Notes: a model not told the origin generated them from the sequence alone. A DNA stretch of 33,707 nt from RGIG3009 sp045541305 (GCA_045541305.1 JAZQIV010000106.1:1-33707); one strand, 5' to 3'; counted from the first letter of the stretch, positions 1 to 7,824 are shown. Program-made: numbers and translations.

Positions 1-85
1 CCTGCGGACCCACCGGGGTCAATTGCTTCAACCCGCCGAAACGGCTTCCCATGCCGGCGGCCATAATCACGAGTGTCGGTTTCAT
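1..85 (-). CDS. Sugar-phosphate nucleotidyltransferase, N-terminal fragment
   Basis: Only the first 28 codons are in the window; the rest lies beyond base 1. The start ATG (85-83) follows an AGAGGAA ribosome binding site. The visible residues carry the nucleotidyltransferase signature MAAGMGSRFGGLKQ (residues 8-21), the nucleotide-binding loop of the GT-A-like family that activates sugar phosphates with an NTP. It is divergent from galE, which fits a shared role in making activated sugars for surface polymers; that link is inference. The exact substrate cannot be called from this fragment. Confidence 0.8.
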   Translation of the reverse strand, partial: MKPTLVIMAAGMGSRFGGLKQLTPVGPQ

Positions 86-118
86 ACAACATTCCTCTTT
101 TCTGTGGATTACTCCATC

Positions 119-148
119 ATCTTACAATATTTCGCTGAATGCAGGCAA
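119..148 (-). promoter_or_regulatory. Possible sigma-A promoter of the nucleotidyltransferase gene
   Basis: On the minus strand TTGCCT (148-143) and TAAGAT (124-119) are separated by 18 bp, about 35 bp upstream of the start codon. The match to consensus is moderate, and no other candidate in this short divergent region looks better. Confidence 0.35.
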
Positions 149-199
149 TAGCCGTTCCGACAAAATTGGTGTACTTTTCGTCGCTGCAACAAATGTCCA

Positions 200-228
200 T
201 TGAAAATGACACAACGTTGCGCTATAAT
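200..228 (+). promoter_or_regulatory. Sigma-A promoter of galE
   Basis: TTGAAA (200-205) and TATAAT (223-228) are separated by exactly 17 bp. Transcription should begin near 235, giving a 5' leader of about 55 nt before galE. The leader contains the hairpin at 240-263. Confidence 0.8.
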
Positions 229-239
229 GAAAAAGCAAC

Positions 240-263
240 GATACGGAACAGCGTTCCCGTATC
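240..263 (+). promoter_or_regulatory. Hairpin in the galE 5' leader
   Basis: The arms GATACGG (240-246) and CCGTATC (257-263) pair perfectly. Inside them AAC (247-249) can pair with GTT (253-255) around an AGC loop, leaving one bulged C. It lies between the predicted transcription start and the GGGAGG ribosome binding site. It could be an RNA element or a DNA operator; no U-tract follows, so it is not a terminator. Confidence 0.45.
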
Positions 264-289
264 TTCTACTATACTGGGAGGGTTTCAAA

Positions 290-1306
290 ATGTCAATACT
301 GATTACCGGCGGTTGCGGTTATATCGGCAGCCACACCTGCATTGAACTGTTGGCAAAAAATCAAGAGATCGTGGTGTTGGATAATTTTTATAATTCCGAC
401 ATTGAGGCGCTCAACCGTGTGAAAAAAATCAGCGGTAAGGAGTTTCCGTTTTATGAGTGCGACATTCGCGATCGCGAGGGCCTGCGCAGCATTTTCCAAA
501 AACACAACATTGATATTGTCATTCATTTTGCCGGCCTCAAGGCGGTGGGTGAATCCGTGGCAAAGCCGCTGGAGTATTTTGATAACAACGTCAACGGTAC
601 GCTGGTGCTGTGCGACGTCATGCGTGAATTCGGTTGCAAGCGCATGGTGTTCAGCTCCTCCGCCACCGTGTACGGCATGAACAATCCCTCTCCGCTTTGC
701 GAAACTATGACGGTGGGTGCCGTCACCAATCCGTACGGCCGCACCAAATTCATGATCGAATGCATTTTGCAGGATCTTTGCGTGTCCGATCCCGATTGGT
801 CGGTTGTCCTGCTGCGGTATTTCAACCCCATCGGTGCACACGAAAGCGGCTTGATCGGCGAAGACCCCAACGGCATCCCGAACAATCTGATGCCGTATGT
901 ATCGCAGGTTGCCATCGGCAAGCGCGAAAAGCTCTCGGTGTTCGGCAACGATTACGATACGCCCGACGGCACCGGCGTACGCGACTTCATCCACGTGGTG
1001 GATTTGGCACGCGGTCACGTGTGCGCGGTCGAGTATGCGCTCGCCCACACCGGCGTCGAAGCGATTAACCTTGGCACCGGCACCGGCTACAGCGTGCTGG
1101 ATCTGGTCAACGCATTTGAAAAAGTCAACGGCGTAAAGGTTCCTTACGTTATCACCGAGCGCCGCCCCGGCGATATCGGCACCTGCTATTCCGATCCCGC
1201 CAAAGCCAAAGCGTTGTTGGGCTGGGAAGCGCAACTGAACCTGGAGGATATGTGCCGCGATACTTGGCGTTGGCAGTCCCAAAACCCGAACGGTTATCAG
1301 AAATAA
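290..1306 (+). CDS. galE: UDP-glucose 4-epimerase
   Basis: Interconverts UDP-glucose and UDP-galactose in the cytosol using tightly bound NAD. The product of 338 residues is the standard GalE length. It has the Rossmann loop GGCGYIG (7-13), the acidic D31 closing the first beta-alpha-beta unit, the catalytic S124, and the Tyr/Lys pair Y149 and K153 in YGRTK. An upstream in-frame ATG at 200 exists, but 290 is chosen because GGGAGG lies 8 nt before it and the protein then begins at the Rossmann strand, as in the family; 200 would also fall inside the promoter. An M20 hydrolase follows 17 nt downstream. Confidence 0.95.
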   Translation: MSILITGGCGYIGSHTCIELLAKNQEIVVLDNFYNSDIEALNRVKKISGKEFPFYECDIRDREGLRSIFQKHNIDIVIHFAGLKAVGESVAKPLEYFDNNVNGTLVLCDVMREFGCKRMVFSSSATVYGMNNPSPLCETMTVGAVTNPYGRTKFMIECILQDLCVSDPDWSVVLLRYFNPIGAHESGLIGEDPNGIPNNLMPYVSQVAIGKREKLSVFGNDYDTPDGTGVRDFIHVVDLARGHVCAVEYALAHTGVEAINLGTGTGYSVLDLVNAFEKVNGVKVPYVITERRPGDIGTCYSDPAKAKALLGWEAQLNLEDMCRDTWRWQSQNPNGYQK

Positions 1307-1323
1307 AAAGAAGGTGTCTTGTC

Positions 1324-2481
1324 ATGTTATCGGTGGATACCGCCTATGTGACCCGCATTCGTCGCGAACTGCACCGCGTGCCGGAACTGGAATTTGACCT
1401 GCCCAAAACAATTGCGATCGTCAAGCGCGAACTGGAAGCGCTTGGCATCCCGCACACCGAAGAATACGGTGCGGGCAGCGTTGTCGGCACCATCAATCCC
1501 GCTTGCACCGGTTTTTGCATTGCCATCCGTGCGGATATGGATGCGTTGCCGGTGCAGGAGCAAAACGACGTTGACTATCGCTCGGAGCACACCGGTTTCA
1601 TGCATGCGTGCGGGCACGATACCCACACCGCCATGCTGTTGGCTGCTGCCAAGCTGCTTAAAGAGCAGGAATCGTCGCTCAACTGCCGCGTAAAGCTGTT
1701 GTTCCAGCCCAGCGAGGAGGGGCGTGTCAGCGGTGCTTCCATGATGATCCAAAACGGTGTGCTGGACGACGTCGATATCGTCATCGGTCAGCATGTGGAT
1801 CCGGCATTGGATATTGGCACCGCCGGTGTTTGCATTGGCCCTGCCATGGCCTCTTCTCACAACTATAAATTGCAGTTCTTCGGCAAGACGGCGCACGCCA
1901 CCCTGCCGCACAGCGGCGCGGATGCACTTGCGGCGGCAATCACCTCGTATCAGGCCATGCACACCATGCTCAACCGCGAGATCGATCCCTTTGCACAATA
2001 CGTCTGCTCCATCAATACGCTCAATGCGGGCACCACGCAGAACGTAGTACCGGATCATGCCGTCATGCTCGGCACCCTGCGCACCTATGATATGGAAATC
2101 GATCGGTTTATCATGCGCCGCATCAAGGAGATTTGCGAAAACGCCGCACGCGGTACCAACGTAACGTTCAAGTGCGAGGATTCCACTAAAGCAACGGTGG
2201 TAAATAACGACCCCACTCTGTGCGAAGCCTGGATGCGCACCGCACGCACCTTGCTCGGCGAAGGAAATGTCAAGGCAATTGCTCCGCAAATGGCATCCGA
2301 GGATTTTTCGCGGTATCAGGACGTGCGTCCCGGCATTTTGTTCCGCACCGGAACACGCAACGTGGAAAAAGGCATTACCGCCCTGCTCCATAATCCGGAT
2401 TTCAACGTGGACGAGGACGCCTTGCCCATCGGCGCCGAACTGCTTGCCCGTTTTGTGTTGGATTGTCAAAACGGTGTGTGA
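1324..2481 (+). CDS. M20-family amidohydrolase (N-acyl amino acid type)
   Basis: A 385-residue metal-dependent hydrolase of the peptidase M20D type, which removes acyl or related groups from amino acids or small peptides. The family signatures are in order: ELHRVPELEF (15-24), RADMDALP (69-76), the metal-binding HACGHDTHT (94-102), FQPSEEG with the catalytic Glu pair (127-133), a GKTAHATLPHSG dimerisation-domain motif, MASEDF, and the C-terminal LHNPDFNVDEDAL. There is no signal peptide, so it is cytosolic. The ATG at 1324 is chosen over the in-frame 1252 because AAGAAGG precedes it by 9 nt and 1252 would overlap galE. Its position 17 nt after galE suggests co-transcription; the substrate cannot be deduced. 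Confidence 0.88.
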   Translation: MLSVDTAYVTRIRRELHRVPELEFDLPKTIAIVKRELEALGIPHTEEYGAGSVVGTINPACTGFCIAIRADMDALPVQEQNDVDYRSEHTGFMHACGHDTHTAMLLAAAKLLKEQESSLNCRVKLLFQPSEEGRVSGASMMIQNGVLDDVDIVIGQHVDPALDIGTAGVCIGPAMASSHNYKLQFFGKTAHATLPHSGADALAAAITSYQAMHTMLNREIDPFAQYVCSINTLNAGTTQNVVPDHAVMLGTLRTYDMEIDRFIMRRIKEICENAARGTNVTFKCEDSTKATVVNNDPTLCEAWMRTARTLLGEGNVKAIAPQMASEDFSRYQDVRPGILFRTGTRNVEKGITALLHNPDFNVDEDALPIGAELLARFVLDCQNGV

Positions 2482-2491
2482 TTTCTACAAC

Positions 2492-2523
2492 AAAAACGGG
2501 GTGGCGGATGCCACCCCGTTTTT
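2492..2523 (+). terminator. Terminator of the galE-M20 operon
   Basis: A perfect 14-bp stem, AAAAACGGGGTGGC (2492-2505) with its complement (2510-2523), closed by a GGAT loop and ending in five T. It begins 11 nt after the M20 stop codon. Confidence 0.95.
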
Positions 2524-2585
2524 ACGTCGATATTGTCTGTTCCACATTCGTGTGGCAGGCGCGCAATCTCGACCCAGCGCCGTAG

Positions 2586-2604
2586 GGGTGAACTGCGTTC
2601 GCCC
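2586..2604. repeat. Short GC-rich hairpin, possible dispersed intergenic repeat
   Basis: GGGTGAAC (2586-2593) pairs with GTTCGCCC (2597-2604) around a TGC loop, with one G-U pair. It is not followed by a proper U-tract on either strand. Its compact GC-rich form in an AT-rich spacer resembles small dispersed palindromes, but only one copy was noticed here. Confidence 0.3.
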
Positions 2605-2692
2605 TTCTCACCAAACCGCAAGTAGTATTGTTTCCTTTAAGTACATCCGCTCGGTTGATTTTTTCTGTTACTCGATCAAAATACTCCACATT

Positions 2693-2899
2693 TCATTTTT
2701 TAAATTTATCCCAGCAGATCCAGACTGTGAAAACAATAAAAAGGATAAGTCCGATCAGTTTGAAAACATTAAGATCGCCAAAAAAATTTGCAACACAAAC
2801 TATAATTAAAGCAAAAGCAATAACGATACCAAATATCCACATTAAACACCCGCCGATCATCATTCTGCCCTCGACATATTCTTCGAAACTTTGTTTCAT
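2693..2899 (-). CDS. Small two-helix membrane protein of unknown function
   Basis: 68 residues with two hydrophobic spans, about 13-38 and 45-63, joined by a short GDLN turn, and a basic C-terminus (DKFKK). The ATG at 2899 is chosen over the upstream in-frame start at 3010 because AGAGGGG precedes it at good spacing, while the longer form would run through the rplQ terminator. It lies just downstream of that terminator on the same strand, so it probably has its own promoter; no convincing one was found. The region is clearly more AT-rich than its neighbours, which hints at a different history. I do not recognise the family. A chance ORF remains possible, but the ribosome binding site and membrane pattern argue against it. 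Confidence 0.6.
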   Translation of the reverse strand: MKQSFEEYVEGRMMIGGCLMWIFGIVIAFALIIVCVANFFGDLNVFKLIGLILFIVFTVWICWDKFKK

Positions 2900-2961
2900 G
2901 CCATGCCCCTCTTTCGCGTTAATACAACATTTAATTACCACAGGGGTATTAAAATGCTCAC

Positions 2962-2998
2962 AAAAAGGCCTCGACGAAATTCGTCGAACTCTTTTTTG
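2962..2998 (-). terminator. Terminator of the ribosomal-protein operon, after rplQ
   Basis: On the minus strand, starting 15 bp after the rplQ stop, an A-run plus G is followed by the palindrome TCGACG...CGTCGA (six pairs, AATTT loop) and then CTTTTT. The flanking A and T runs extend the stem across a small internal loop, the normal form of an intrinsic terminator. Confidence 0.8.
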
Positions 2999-3012
2999 TT
3001 TTGAAAACAAAA

Positions 3013-3357
3013 TTATTTCACGAGTTCAATGATCGCCATTTCAGCGGCGTCACCGCGGCGGGCACCGATCTTAATGATGCGGGTGTAACCACCGTTGCGG
3101 CCTTCATAGGAAGGCGCAATTTCATCAAACAATTTCTTGCAAACGCTCTCCTTCGTCACAAAAGAGAACACCAGTCGCTTGTTAGCCAACGTGGGCTGTT
3201 TCGCGATCGTGATCATTTTTTCCGTCATGGCGCGAACTTCCTTAGCGCGGGTAACGGTCGTTTCGATACGGCCTTTTTCCAGCAGGAAGGTCACCATCGC
3301 TCTCAGCATCGCCATACGCGAAGCGGTCGGTCTGCCGAGTTTACGAGTTCCGGGCAT
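3013..3357 (-). CDS. rplQ: 50S ribosomal protein L17
   Basis: 114 residues, full length for bacterial bL17, a protein of the large subunit around the peptide exit region. The N-terminus has the family's R-KLGRPTASRMAMLRAMVT pattern, and the C-terminus IIKIGARRGDAAEMAIIELV is typical. It is the last gene of the long S10-spc-alpha operon, 47 nt after rpoA, and is followed directly by an intrinsic terminator. Confidence 0.97.
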   Translation of the reverse strand: MPGTRKLGRPTASRMAMLRAMVTFLLEKGRIETTVTRAKEVRAMTEKMITIAKQPTLANKRLVFSFVTKESVCKKLFDEIAPSYEGRNGGYTRIIKIGARRGDAAEMAIIELVK

Positions 3358-3404
3358 GTGAATTCACTCCTTTTCAGAATTCTTAGGGATAGTATACCTA
3401 TTCC

Positions 3405-4358
3405 TTATTCCTCTTCGTCGCGCAGGCTAAATCCCAACGACGCCAGTTTGTTGATAACCTCTTCGAGAGATTTACGGCCGAGGTTACGGACTTTCATCAT
3501 ATCATCCTCGGTCTTGTTGATCAGATCCTCCACCGTGTTGATGCTGGCACGTTTGAGGCAGTTGAAGGAACGAACCGACAGATCGAGTTCTTCGATCGTC
3601 ATTTCCAGAGCCTTCTCCTTGCCCTTGTCGTCTTTCTCAACCATGATGGAATCGCCGGCAAAGGTTTCACCGGACAGATCCACAAACAGAGCCAGGTGAT
3701 CGGTGATGATCTTGGCAGCCAACGAAACGGAATCCTGAGCGGAAATCGTACCGTTTGTCCAAACCTCCAACTCCAGCTTGTCGTAGTCCGTGATCTGGCC
3801 CACACGCGTATTGCTGACCGCGTAGTTTGCCTTAACCACCGGCGTGTAGATGGAGTCGACCGGAATCACACCGATAACCGGTTGCATGATCTGCTTATTG
3901 CGCTCCGCGGGAACATAGCCGCGGCCCTTGTCCAGCGTGATCTCCATGAACAGCTTGCCGTTGTCACCCAGCGTCGCGATATGCGTTTCGGGACGCAGGA
4001 TTTCCACTTCGCTGTCACATTTGATGGAGGCCGCTGTCACTTCACAGGGACCTTGCGCTTCAATGTACACCGTCTTCGGTCCTTCACCATTGAGGTTCAG
4101 AACCAGATCTTTGATGTTCAGGACGATCTCCGTCACATCTTCTTTCACACCTTCAATGGTGGAAAACTCATGAAGAACGCCTTCGATTTTTACGGAAGTC
4201 ACCGCCACACCCGGCAAAGAGGAAAGCAGCACGCGACGCAGGCTGTTACCAAGCGTCGTGCCATAGCCTCTTTCCAACGGCTCCACAACAAAGCGGCCGT
4301 AGGTTCCGTCGGGAGTGAGGTCCAACGCTTCAATTCTGGGCTTCTCAATCTCTATCAT
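3405..4358 (-). CDS. rpoA: DNA-directed RNA polymerase alpha subunit
   Basis: 317 residues. The N-terminal domain (about 1-230) dimerises and scaffolds polymerase assembly; it shows the conserved LERGYGTTLGNSLRRVLLSS segment. A linker of acidic and Lys residues leads to the C-terminal domain (about 250-310) with helix-hairpin-helix sequence VRNLGRKSLEEV, which contacts UP elements and activators. The A-tract DNA upstream of the S10 promoter in this window is a plausible target of that domain. Gene order rpsD-rpoA-rplQ is usual for Clostridia. AGGAGGG lies just upstream of the ATG. Confidence 0.98.
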   Translation of the reverse strand: MIEIEKPRIEALDLTPDGTYGRFVVEPLERGYGTTLGNSLRRVLLSSLPGVAVTSVKIEGVLHEFSTIEGVKEDVTEIVLNIKDLVLNLNGEGPKTVYIEAQGPCEVTAASIKCDSEVEILRPETHIATLGDNGKLFMEITLDKGRGYVPAERNKQIMQPVIGVIPVDSIYTPVVKANYAVSNTRVGQITDYDKLELEVWTNGTISAQDSVSLAAKIITDHLALFVDLSGETFAGDSIMVEKDDKGKEKALEMTIEELDLSVRSFNCLKRASINTVEDLINKTEDDMMKVRNLGRKSLEEVINKLASLGFSLRDEEE

Positions 4359-4396
4359 TCAAAACCCTCCTTAGTATTGACGGTCACGCTACGCAC

Positions 4397-4415
4397 ACAT
4401 ACCGTGTGCGCGCGC
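4397..4415 (-). promoter_or_regulatory. Hairpin between rpsD and rpoA
   Basis: CGCACAC (on + 4395-4401 approximately) pairs with GTGTGCG about five bases further on, in the roughly 100-nt spacer between rpsD and rpoA. No U-tract follows. It may be an mRNA processing or stability element; no promoter was convincingly seen in the same spacer. Confidence 0.3.
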
Positions 4416-4461
4416 TCCGTAATGTGTCGTGTAAAATTGCAGCAATGTGCAATGCCTCGGA

Positions 4462-5088
4462 TTATTTCGAGTACAACTCGACGATAAGGGTTTCCTCGAT
4501 CGGAAGATCGATGTCTTCACGAGCTGCCACCGCAGCGATCTTCGCTTCCCACTCAGCGGTCTTTTCAAGCCACTTCGGAACGGGACGAGCGCTGTTCGCT
4601 TCGGCGATCGCCTTCATCTTATCGAGCGCACGGCTGTTTTCTTTCACAGCTACAACCTCGCCGACCTTCGTCAGGTAGGAGGGGATGTTGACCTTGCGGC
4701 CGTTGACCGTGAAATGGCCCTGCGTCACCAGCTGACGAGCTTCCGCACGGGAGCTGGCAAAGCCCAGACGATACACAACGTTGTCCAAACGGGACTCGAG
4801 CAAACGGAGCAGGTTTTCACCCGTCACGCCCTGCATTTTGGTCGCCATCTCAAAATAGTGACGGAACTGACCTTCCAAAACGCCGTAATAACGTCTTGCA
4901 TACTGCTTGGTACGGAGCTGTTTGCCGTATTCCGAAGCCTTGCGGTTACGAGCCTGACCATGCTGGCCGGGCGCATACGCGCGGCGGGCAACGGCGCATT
5001 TTCCGGTATAGCAGCGTTCACCTTTCAAAAACAATTTCTGTCCTTCACGGCGGCAGAGTCTGCACACCGCACCGGTATATCTTGCCAT
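4462..5088 (-). CDS. rpsD: 30S ribosomal protein S4 (zinc form)
   Basis: 208 residues. S4 starts assembly of the 30S body and acts at the decoding A-site entry. The N-terminus has four Cys (9, 12, 26, 31), the zinc-binding C+ version, followed by the conserved YAPGQHGQ. The S4 RNA-binding domain is seen in RLDNVVYRLGFASSRAEARQ. Unlike Bacillus subtilis, where rpsD stands alone, here it sits in the alpha operon between rpsK and rpoA, the arrangement common in Clostridia. Confidence 0.98.
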   Translation of the reverse strand: MARYTGAVCRLCRREGQKLFLKGERCYTGKCAVARRAYAPGQHGQARNRKASEYGKQLRTKQYARRYYGVLEGQFRHYFEMATKMQGVTGENLLRLLESRLDNVVYRLGFASSRAEARQLVTQGHFTVNGRKVNIPSYLTKVGEVVAVKENSRALDKMKAIAEANSARPVPKWLEKTAEWEAKIAAVAAREDIDLPIEETLIVELYSK

Positions 5089-5115
5089 ATTGGTTGCACC
5101 TCCTAAATTCTCGTG

Positions 5116-5520
5116 TTATACGCGTCTTCTCTTGGGAGGACGGCATCCGTTGTGGGGGACCGGCGTTACATCTTTAATCATGGTAACATCAAGTCCTGCG
5201 GTCTGTAAAGCACGGATCGCGGCTTCACGGCCGGCACCCGGACCCTTTACGTACACTTCAACGGTCTTCAGACCGTGCTCCATTGCTGCTTTGGCAGCGG
5301 TTTCCGCAGCCGTCTGAGCAGCAAAGGGGGTGGATTTCCGCGAACCGCGGAAGCCCAGTTCACCGGCGCTTGCCCAGGACAAAGCGTTGCCCTGAGTATC
5401 GGTGATGGTAACAATCGTGTTATTGAATGTGGACTGGATATGTGCGGCGCCACGCTCAATATTTTTACGCTCTTTGCGACGGACAGTGCCCTTTTTCGCA
5501 GTTGTTTTTGCAGCAGCCAT
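5116..5520 (-). CDS. rpsK: 30S ribosomal protein S11
   Basis: 134 residues, slightly long because of a Lys/Ala/Thr-rich N-terminus. S11 lies on the 30S platform near the E site. Family features are AHIQSTFNNTIVTITD, the GFRGSRKSTPFAAQ core, the GPGAGREAAIRAL loop and the C-terminal HNGCRPPKRRRV. It is 16 nt downstream of rpsM and 27 nt upstream of rpsD in the operon. Confidence 0.98.
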   Translation of the reverse strand: MAAAKTTAKKGTVRRKERKNIERGAAHIQSTFNNTIVTITDTQGNALSWASAGELGFRGSRKSTPFAAQTAAETAAKAAMEHGLKTVEVYVKGPGAGREAAIRALQTAGLDVTMIKDVTPVPHNGCRPPKRRRV

Positions 5521-5536
5521 TCTCTATCCCTCCTGC

Positions 5537-5905
5537 TTACTTCTTCTTGTTGGCGATGGTCTTCTTCGGACCCTTACGGGTACGCGCATTGGTCTTGGAA
5601 CGCTGACCGCGAACCGGGAGACCTTTGCGGTGACGCAGACCGCGATAGCTGCCGATTTCGATCAAACGTTTGATATCAAACGCGATGTCACGGCGCAGAT
5701 CGCCTTCCACGACACAGTTGTGGTCAATGTACTCACGCAATTTGGAAACCTCATCCTCCGTCAGGTCGCGAACACGGGTATCCGGATTCACGCCGGAAGC
5801 AGCGAGGATATCATTAGCCGTTTTACGGCCGATACCGTAGATATAGGTAAGACCGATCTCTACGCGTTTGTCTCTGGGCAGGTCAACACCAGCTATACGA
5901 GCCAT
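5537..5905 (-). CDS. rpsM: 30S ribosomal protein S13
   Basis: 122 residues, full length. S13 sits in the head of the small subunit and forms intersubunit bridges to the large subunit. MARIAGVDLPRDKRVEIGLTYIYG is the standard N-terminus in two parts, followed by the SYRGLRHRKGLPVRGQ motif and the basic tail TNARTRKGPKK that reaches P-site tRNA. It is 58 nt after rpmJ. Confidence 0.98.
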   Translation of the reverse strand: MARIAGVDLPRDKRVEIGLTYIYGIGRKTANDILAASGVNPDTRVRDLTEDEVSKLREYIDHNCVVEGDLRRDIAFDIKRLIEIGSYRGLRHRKGLPVRGQRSKTNARTRKGPKKTIANKKK

Positions 5906-5963
5906 AATAGTATCCTTCCTTTCGGTTTAGCCATCCGCAGACGGCTTTCAAAGTCGTCCGGGA

Positions 5964-6077
5964 TCAGCCCTGACGCTGCTTATGCTTGGGGTTTTCGCAA
6001 ATGACCATGATGCGGCCTTTGCGTTTGATGATCTTGCACTTTTCGCAGATTTTCTTTACAGAAGGTCTGACTTTCAT
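5964..6077 (-). CDS. rpmJ: 50S ribosomal protein L36 (zinc form)
   Basis: 37 residues: a very small, basic large-subunit protein. It starts MKVRPSVKKICEKC and ends NPKHKQRQG, both diagnostic of bL36. The zinc ligands C11, C14, C27 and H32 are all present, so this is the zinc-binding C+ form rather than the zinc-free paralog. A perfect AGGAGG precedes the ATG at 6077. The position between infA and rpsM is the expected one. Confidence 0.97.
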   Translation of the reverse strand: MKVRPSVKKICEKCKIIKRKGRIMVICENPKHKQRQG

Positions 6078-6129
6078 GAAAATGCCTCCTTTGATAGTCA
6101 TCAGGTCTTTGAGCCTTACGTTCCTGAAT

Positions 6130-6348
6130 TTATTTGGTTCTCCAGGTAATGCGCCCTTTGGTCAGATCGTACGGGGACATCTCCACCGTGACCTTGTCAC
6201 CGGGCAAAATGCGAATGAAGTTCATCCGCAGCTTTCCGGAAATGTGCGCGAGTATCTGGTGGCCGTTCGCAAGCTCCACTTGGAACGTTGCGTTCGGCAA
6301 CGCCTCGACCACGACACCCTCCAGTTCAATAACGTCCGCTTTGGACAT
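6130..6348 (-). CDS. infA: Translation initiation factor IF-1
   Basis: 72 residues, exactly the usual size: a single OB-fold that blocks the A site of the 30S subunit during initiation. The sequence has the family run IELEGVVVEALPNATFQVEL, the GHQILAHISGKLRMNFIRI strand pair and the basic C-terminus LTKGRITWR. It lies 18 nt after map and 52 nt before rpmJ. Many Clostridia carry a KOW-domain gene between map and infA; none is present here. Confidence 0.98.
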   Translation of the reverse strand: MSKADVIELEGVVVEALPNATFQVELANGHQILAHISGKLRMNFIRILPGDKVTVEMSPYDLTKGRITWRTK

Positions 6349-6366
6349 GCTGGTTCCTTCCTTTCG

Positions 6367-7113
6367 TTACGGCATGGTCAATATGACCGGTCCATCTTTC
6401 GTGATCGCGATCGTGTGCTCGAAGTGAGCGGACAATGCACGATCTTTGGTAACCGTTGTCCATCCGTCGGATAAAATCTCGACATCCGGACCGCCTTTAT
6501 TGATCATAGGTTCAATGGCTAAGGTCATTCCCGGCAACAAGCGAGGCCCGCGACCGGGTGTTCCAAAATTCGGAACGCTGGGATCTTCGTGTAGATTCGT
6601 GCCTACTCCGTGGCCGACAAACTGTCGTACAACCGAGTAACCACGCATCTCGACATACCGCTGAACCGCTGCGCCGATATCGCCGATGCGGTTACCTGCG
6701 GTTGCCGCCGCAATGCCTTCATACAGGCTCTCGCGGGTGGCATCCATCAGGGCCTGCGCCTCTTTGGAAACCTCACCGGCTCCAAAAGTGGCGGCGTTAT
6801 CGCCGTGATAACCGTTCAAAAACGCGCCCACATCAATGCTGACGATATCGCCGGCTTTGATCACACGTTTGTCCGGTATGCCGTGGATAACCGTTTCGTT
6901 CACAGAAATACAAGCACTGGCGGGATAATCCGCATATCCGAGAAACGAAGGCTTGGCGCCCTGGCTTTCAATATATTTGCGGATCAGTCGATCGATCTCA
7001 CCGGTCGTAACGCCCGGTTCCACCGCTTCGCCTGCCAGTTTTAACGCGCGAGCCGAGATGATACAGGCTTCTCGCATCAGCGAAAGTTCTCGGCTGTTTT
7101 TAATGGATATCAT
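6367..7113 (-). CDS. map: Methionine aminopeptidase, type I
   Basis: 248 residues. Removes the initiator Met from nascent proteins. All five metal ligands are seen: two Asp in SIDVGAFLNGYHGDNAA, His in GHGVGTNLHEDP, Glu in LAIEPMI and Glu in EHTIAI. There is no N-terminal zinc extension, so it is the short type Ia form. The ATG at 7113 is chosen over the in-frame start at 7128: it falls four bases after the adk stop, with GAGG 9 nt upstream, and gives the standard MISIKNSREL beginning. The longer form would overlap adk by 11 nt. Confidence 0.96.
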   Translation of the reverse strand: MISIKNSRELSLMREACIISARALKLAGEAVEPGVTTGEIDRLIRKYIESQGAKPSFLGYADYPASACISVNETVIHGIPDKRVIKAGDIVSIDVGAFLNGYHGDNAATFGAGEVSKEAQALMDATRESLYEGIAAATAGNRIGDIGAAVQRYVEMRGYSVVRQFVGHGVGTNLHEDPSVPNFGTPGRGPRLLPGMTLAIEPMINKGGPDVEILSDGWTTVTKDRALSAHFEHTIAITKDGPVILTMP

Positions 7114-7117
7114 ACAA

Positions 7118-7750
7118 TCAAGCCTCAACAGCCGCGAGGGTCAACCGTGTGGTATCTTCCACGGCTTCTTGTCCCTCCACCGTCACAAGCTTACCGGCTT
7201 TCGCATAGTACTCTTTTAACGGTTCGGTTTGTGCATGATACACATCCAAGCGTTCTTTTACTGTGTCGGGATGGTCATCCTTGCGCTGAACAAGGGTGTC
7301 GCCGCACTTGTCACAGATGCCTTCCACGGTCGGCTTTTTGTAGTCAACGTGGTAGGTTGCGCCACAAGCAAGGCAAACACGGCGGCCCGATACACGCTGG
7401 GTAATCGTTTCGTCCGCGACTTCTAAACTGATAACACGGTCGATTTCAATACCCATGCGGTCAAGCGCCTCGGCTTGGGGGATGGTGCGCGGAAAACCAT
7501 CGAGGATGAATCCGTTTTGGCAATCGTCCTGCACCAAGCGATCACGGATAATACCGATCACCACTTCGTCCGGAACCAGCTTACCGGATTCGATAAACTC
7601 TTTGGCTTTGAGGCCCATTTCTGTACCGCTTTTCAGCGCTTCACGGATAATGTTACCCGTGGAAATTGTGGGGATGTTGAGATGCTCGCTGATAATTTCA
7701 GCCTGCGTGCCTTTGCCGGCACCCGGAGCACCTAACAGGATCAGCTTCAT
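7118..7750 (-). CDS. adk: Adenylate kinase (zinc-lid form)
   Basis: 210 residues. Interconverts 2 ADP with ATP and AMP. The P-loop GAPGAGKGTQ (8-17) is at the N-terminus, the AMP-binding DGFPRTIPQAE follows, and the lid carries two CxxC pairs (CLACG and CDKCG), the zinc-stabilised lid of Gram-positive bacteria. The place between secY and map is the standard spc-operon position. A very strong hairpin separates it from secY. Confidence 0.98.
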   Translation of the reverse strand: MKLILLGAPGAGKGTQAEIISEHLNIPTISTGNIIREALKSGTEMGLKAKEFIESGKLVPDEVVIGIIRDRLVQDDCQNGFILDGFPRTIPQAEALDRMGIEIDRVISLEVADETITQRVSGRRVCLACGATYHVDYKKPTVEGICDKCGDTLVQRKDDHPDTVKERLDVYHAQTEPLKEYYAKAGKLVTVEGQEAVEDTTRLTLAAVEA

Positions 7751-7785
7751 AGAATACCAACCTCTCTTTTTGCAAACAAATCATA

Positions 7786-7824
7786 TCCGACCGTCCGGCG
7801 GACCGCTCCGCCGGACGGATCGGA
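7786..7824 (-). promoter_or_regulatory. Very stable hairpin between secY and adk
   Basis: CCGTCCGGCGGA (7791-7802) and TCCGCCGGACGG (7807-7818) form a perfect 12-bp stem with a four-base CCGC loop. TCCGA (7786-7790) and TCGGA (7820-7824) extend it by five pairs past one bulged base. No U-tract follows on the minus strand, so simple intrinsic termination is unlikely. It may set transcript ends, stability or processing between secY and adk-map-infA. Confidence 0.7.

Noticed and set aside
293..1282. Minus-strand open frame of 329 codons opposite galE
   Set aside because: Antisense shadow; galE has its promoter, ribosome binding site and full catalytic set.
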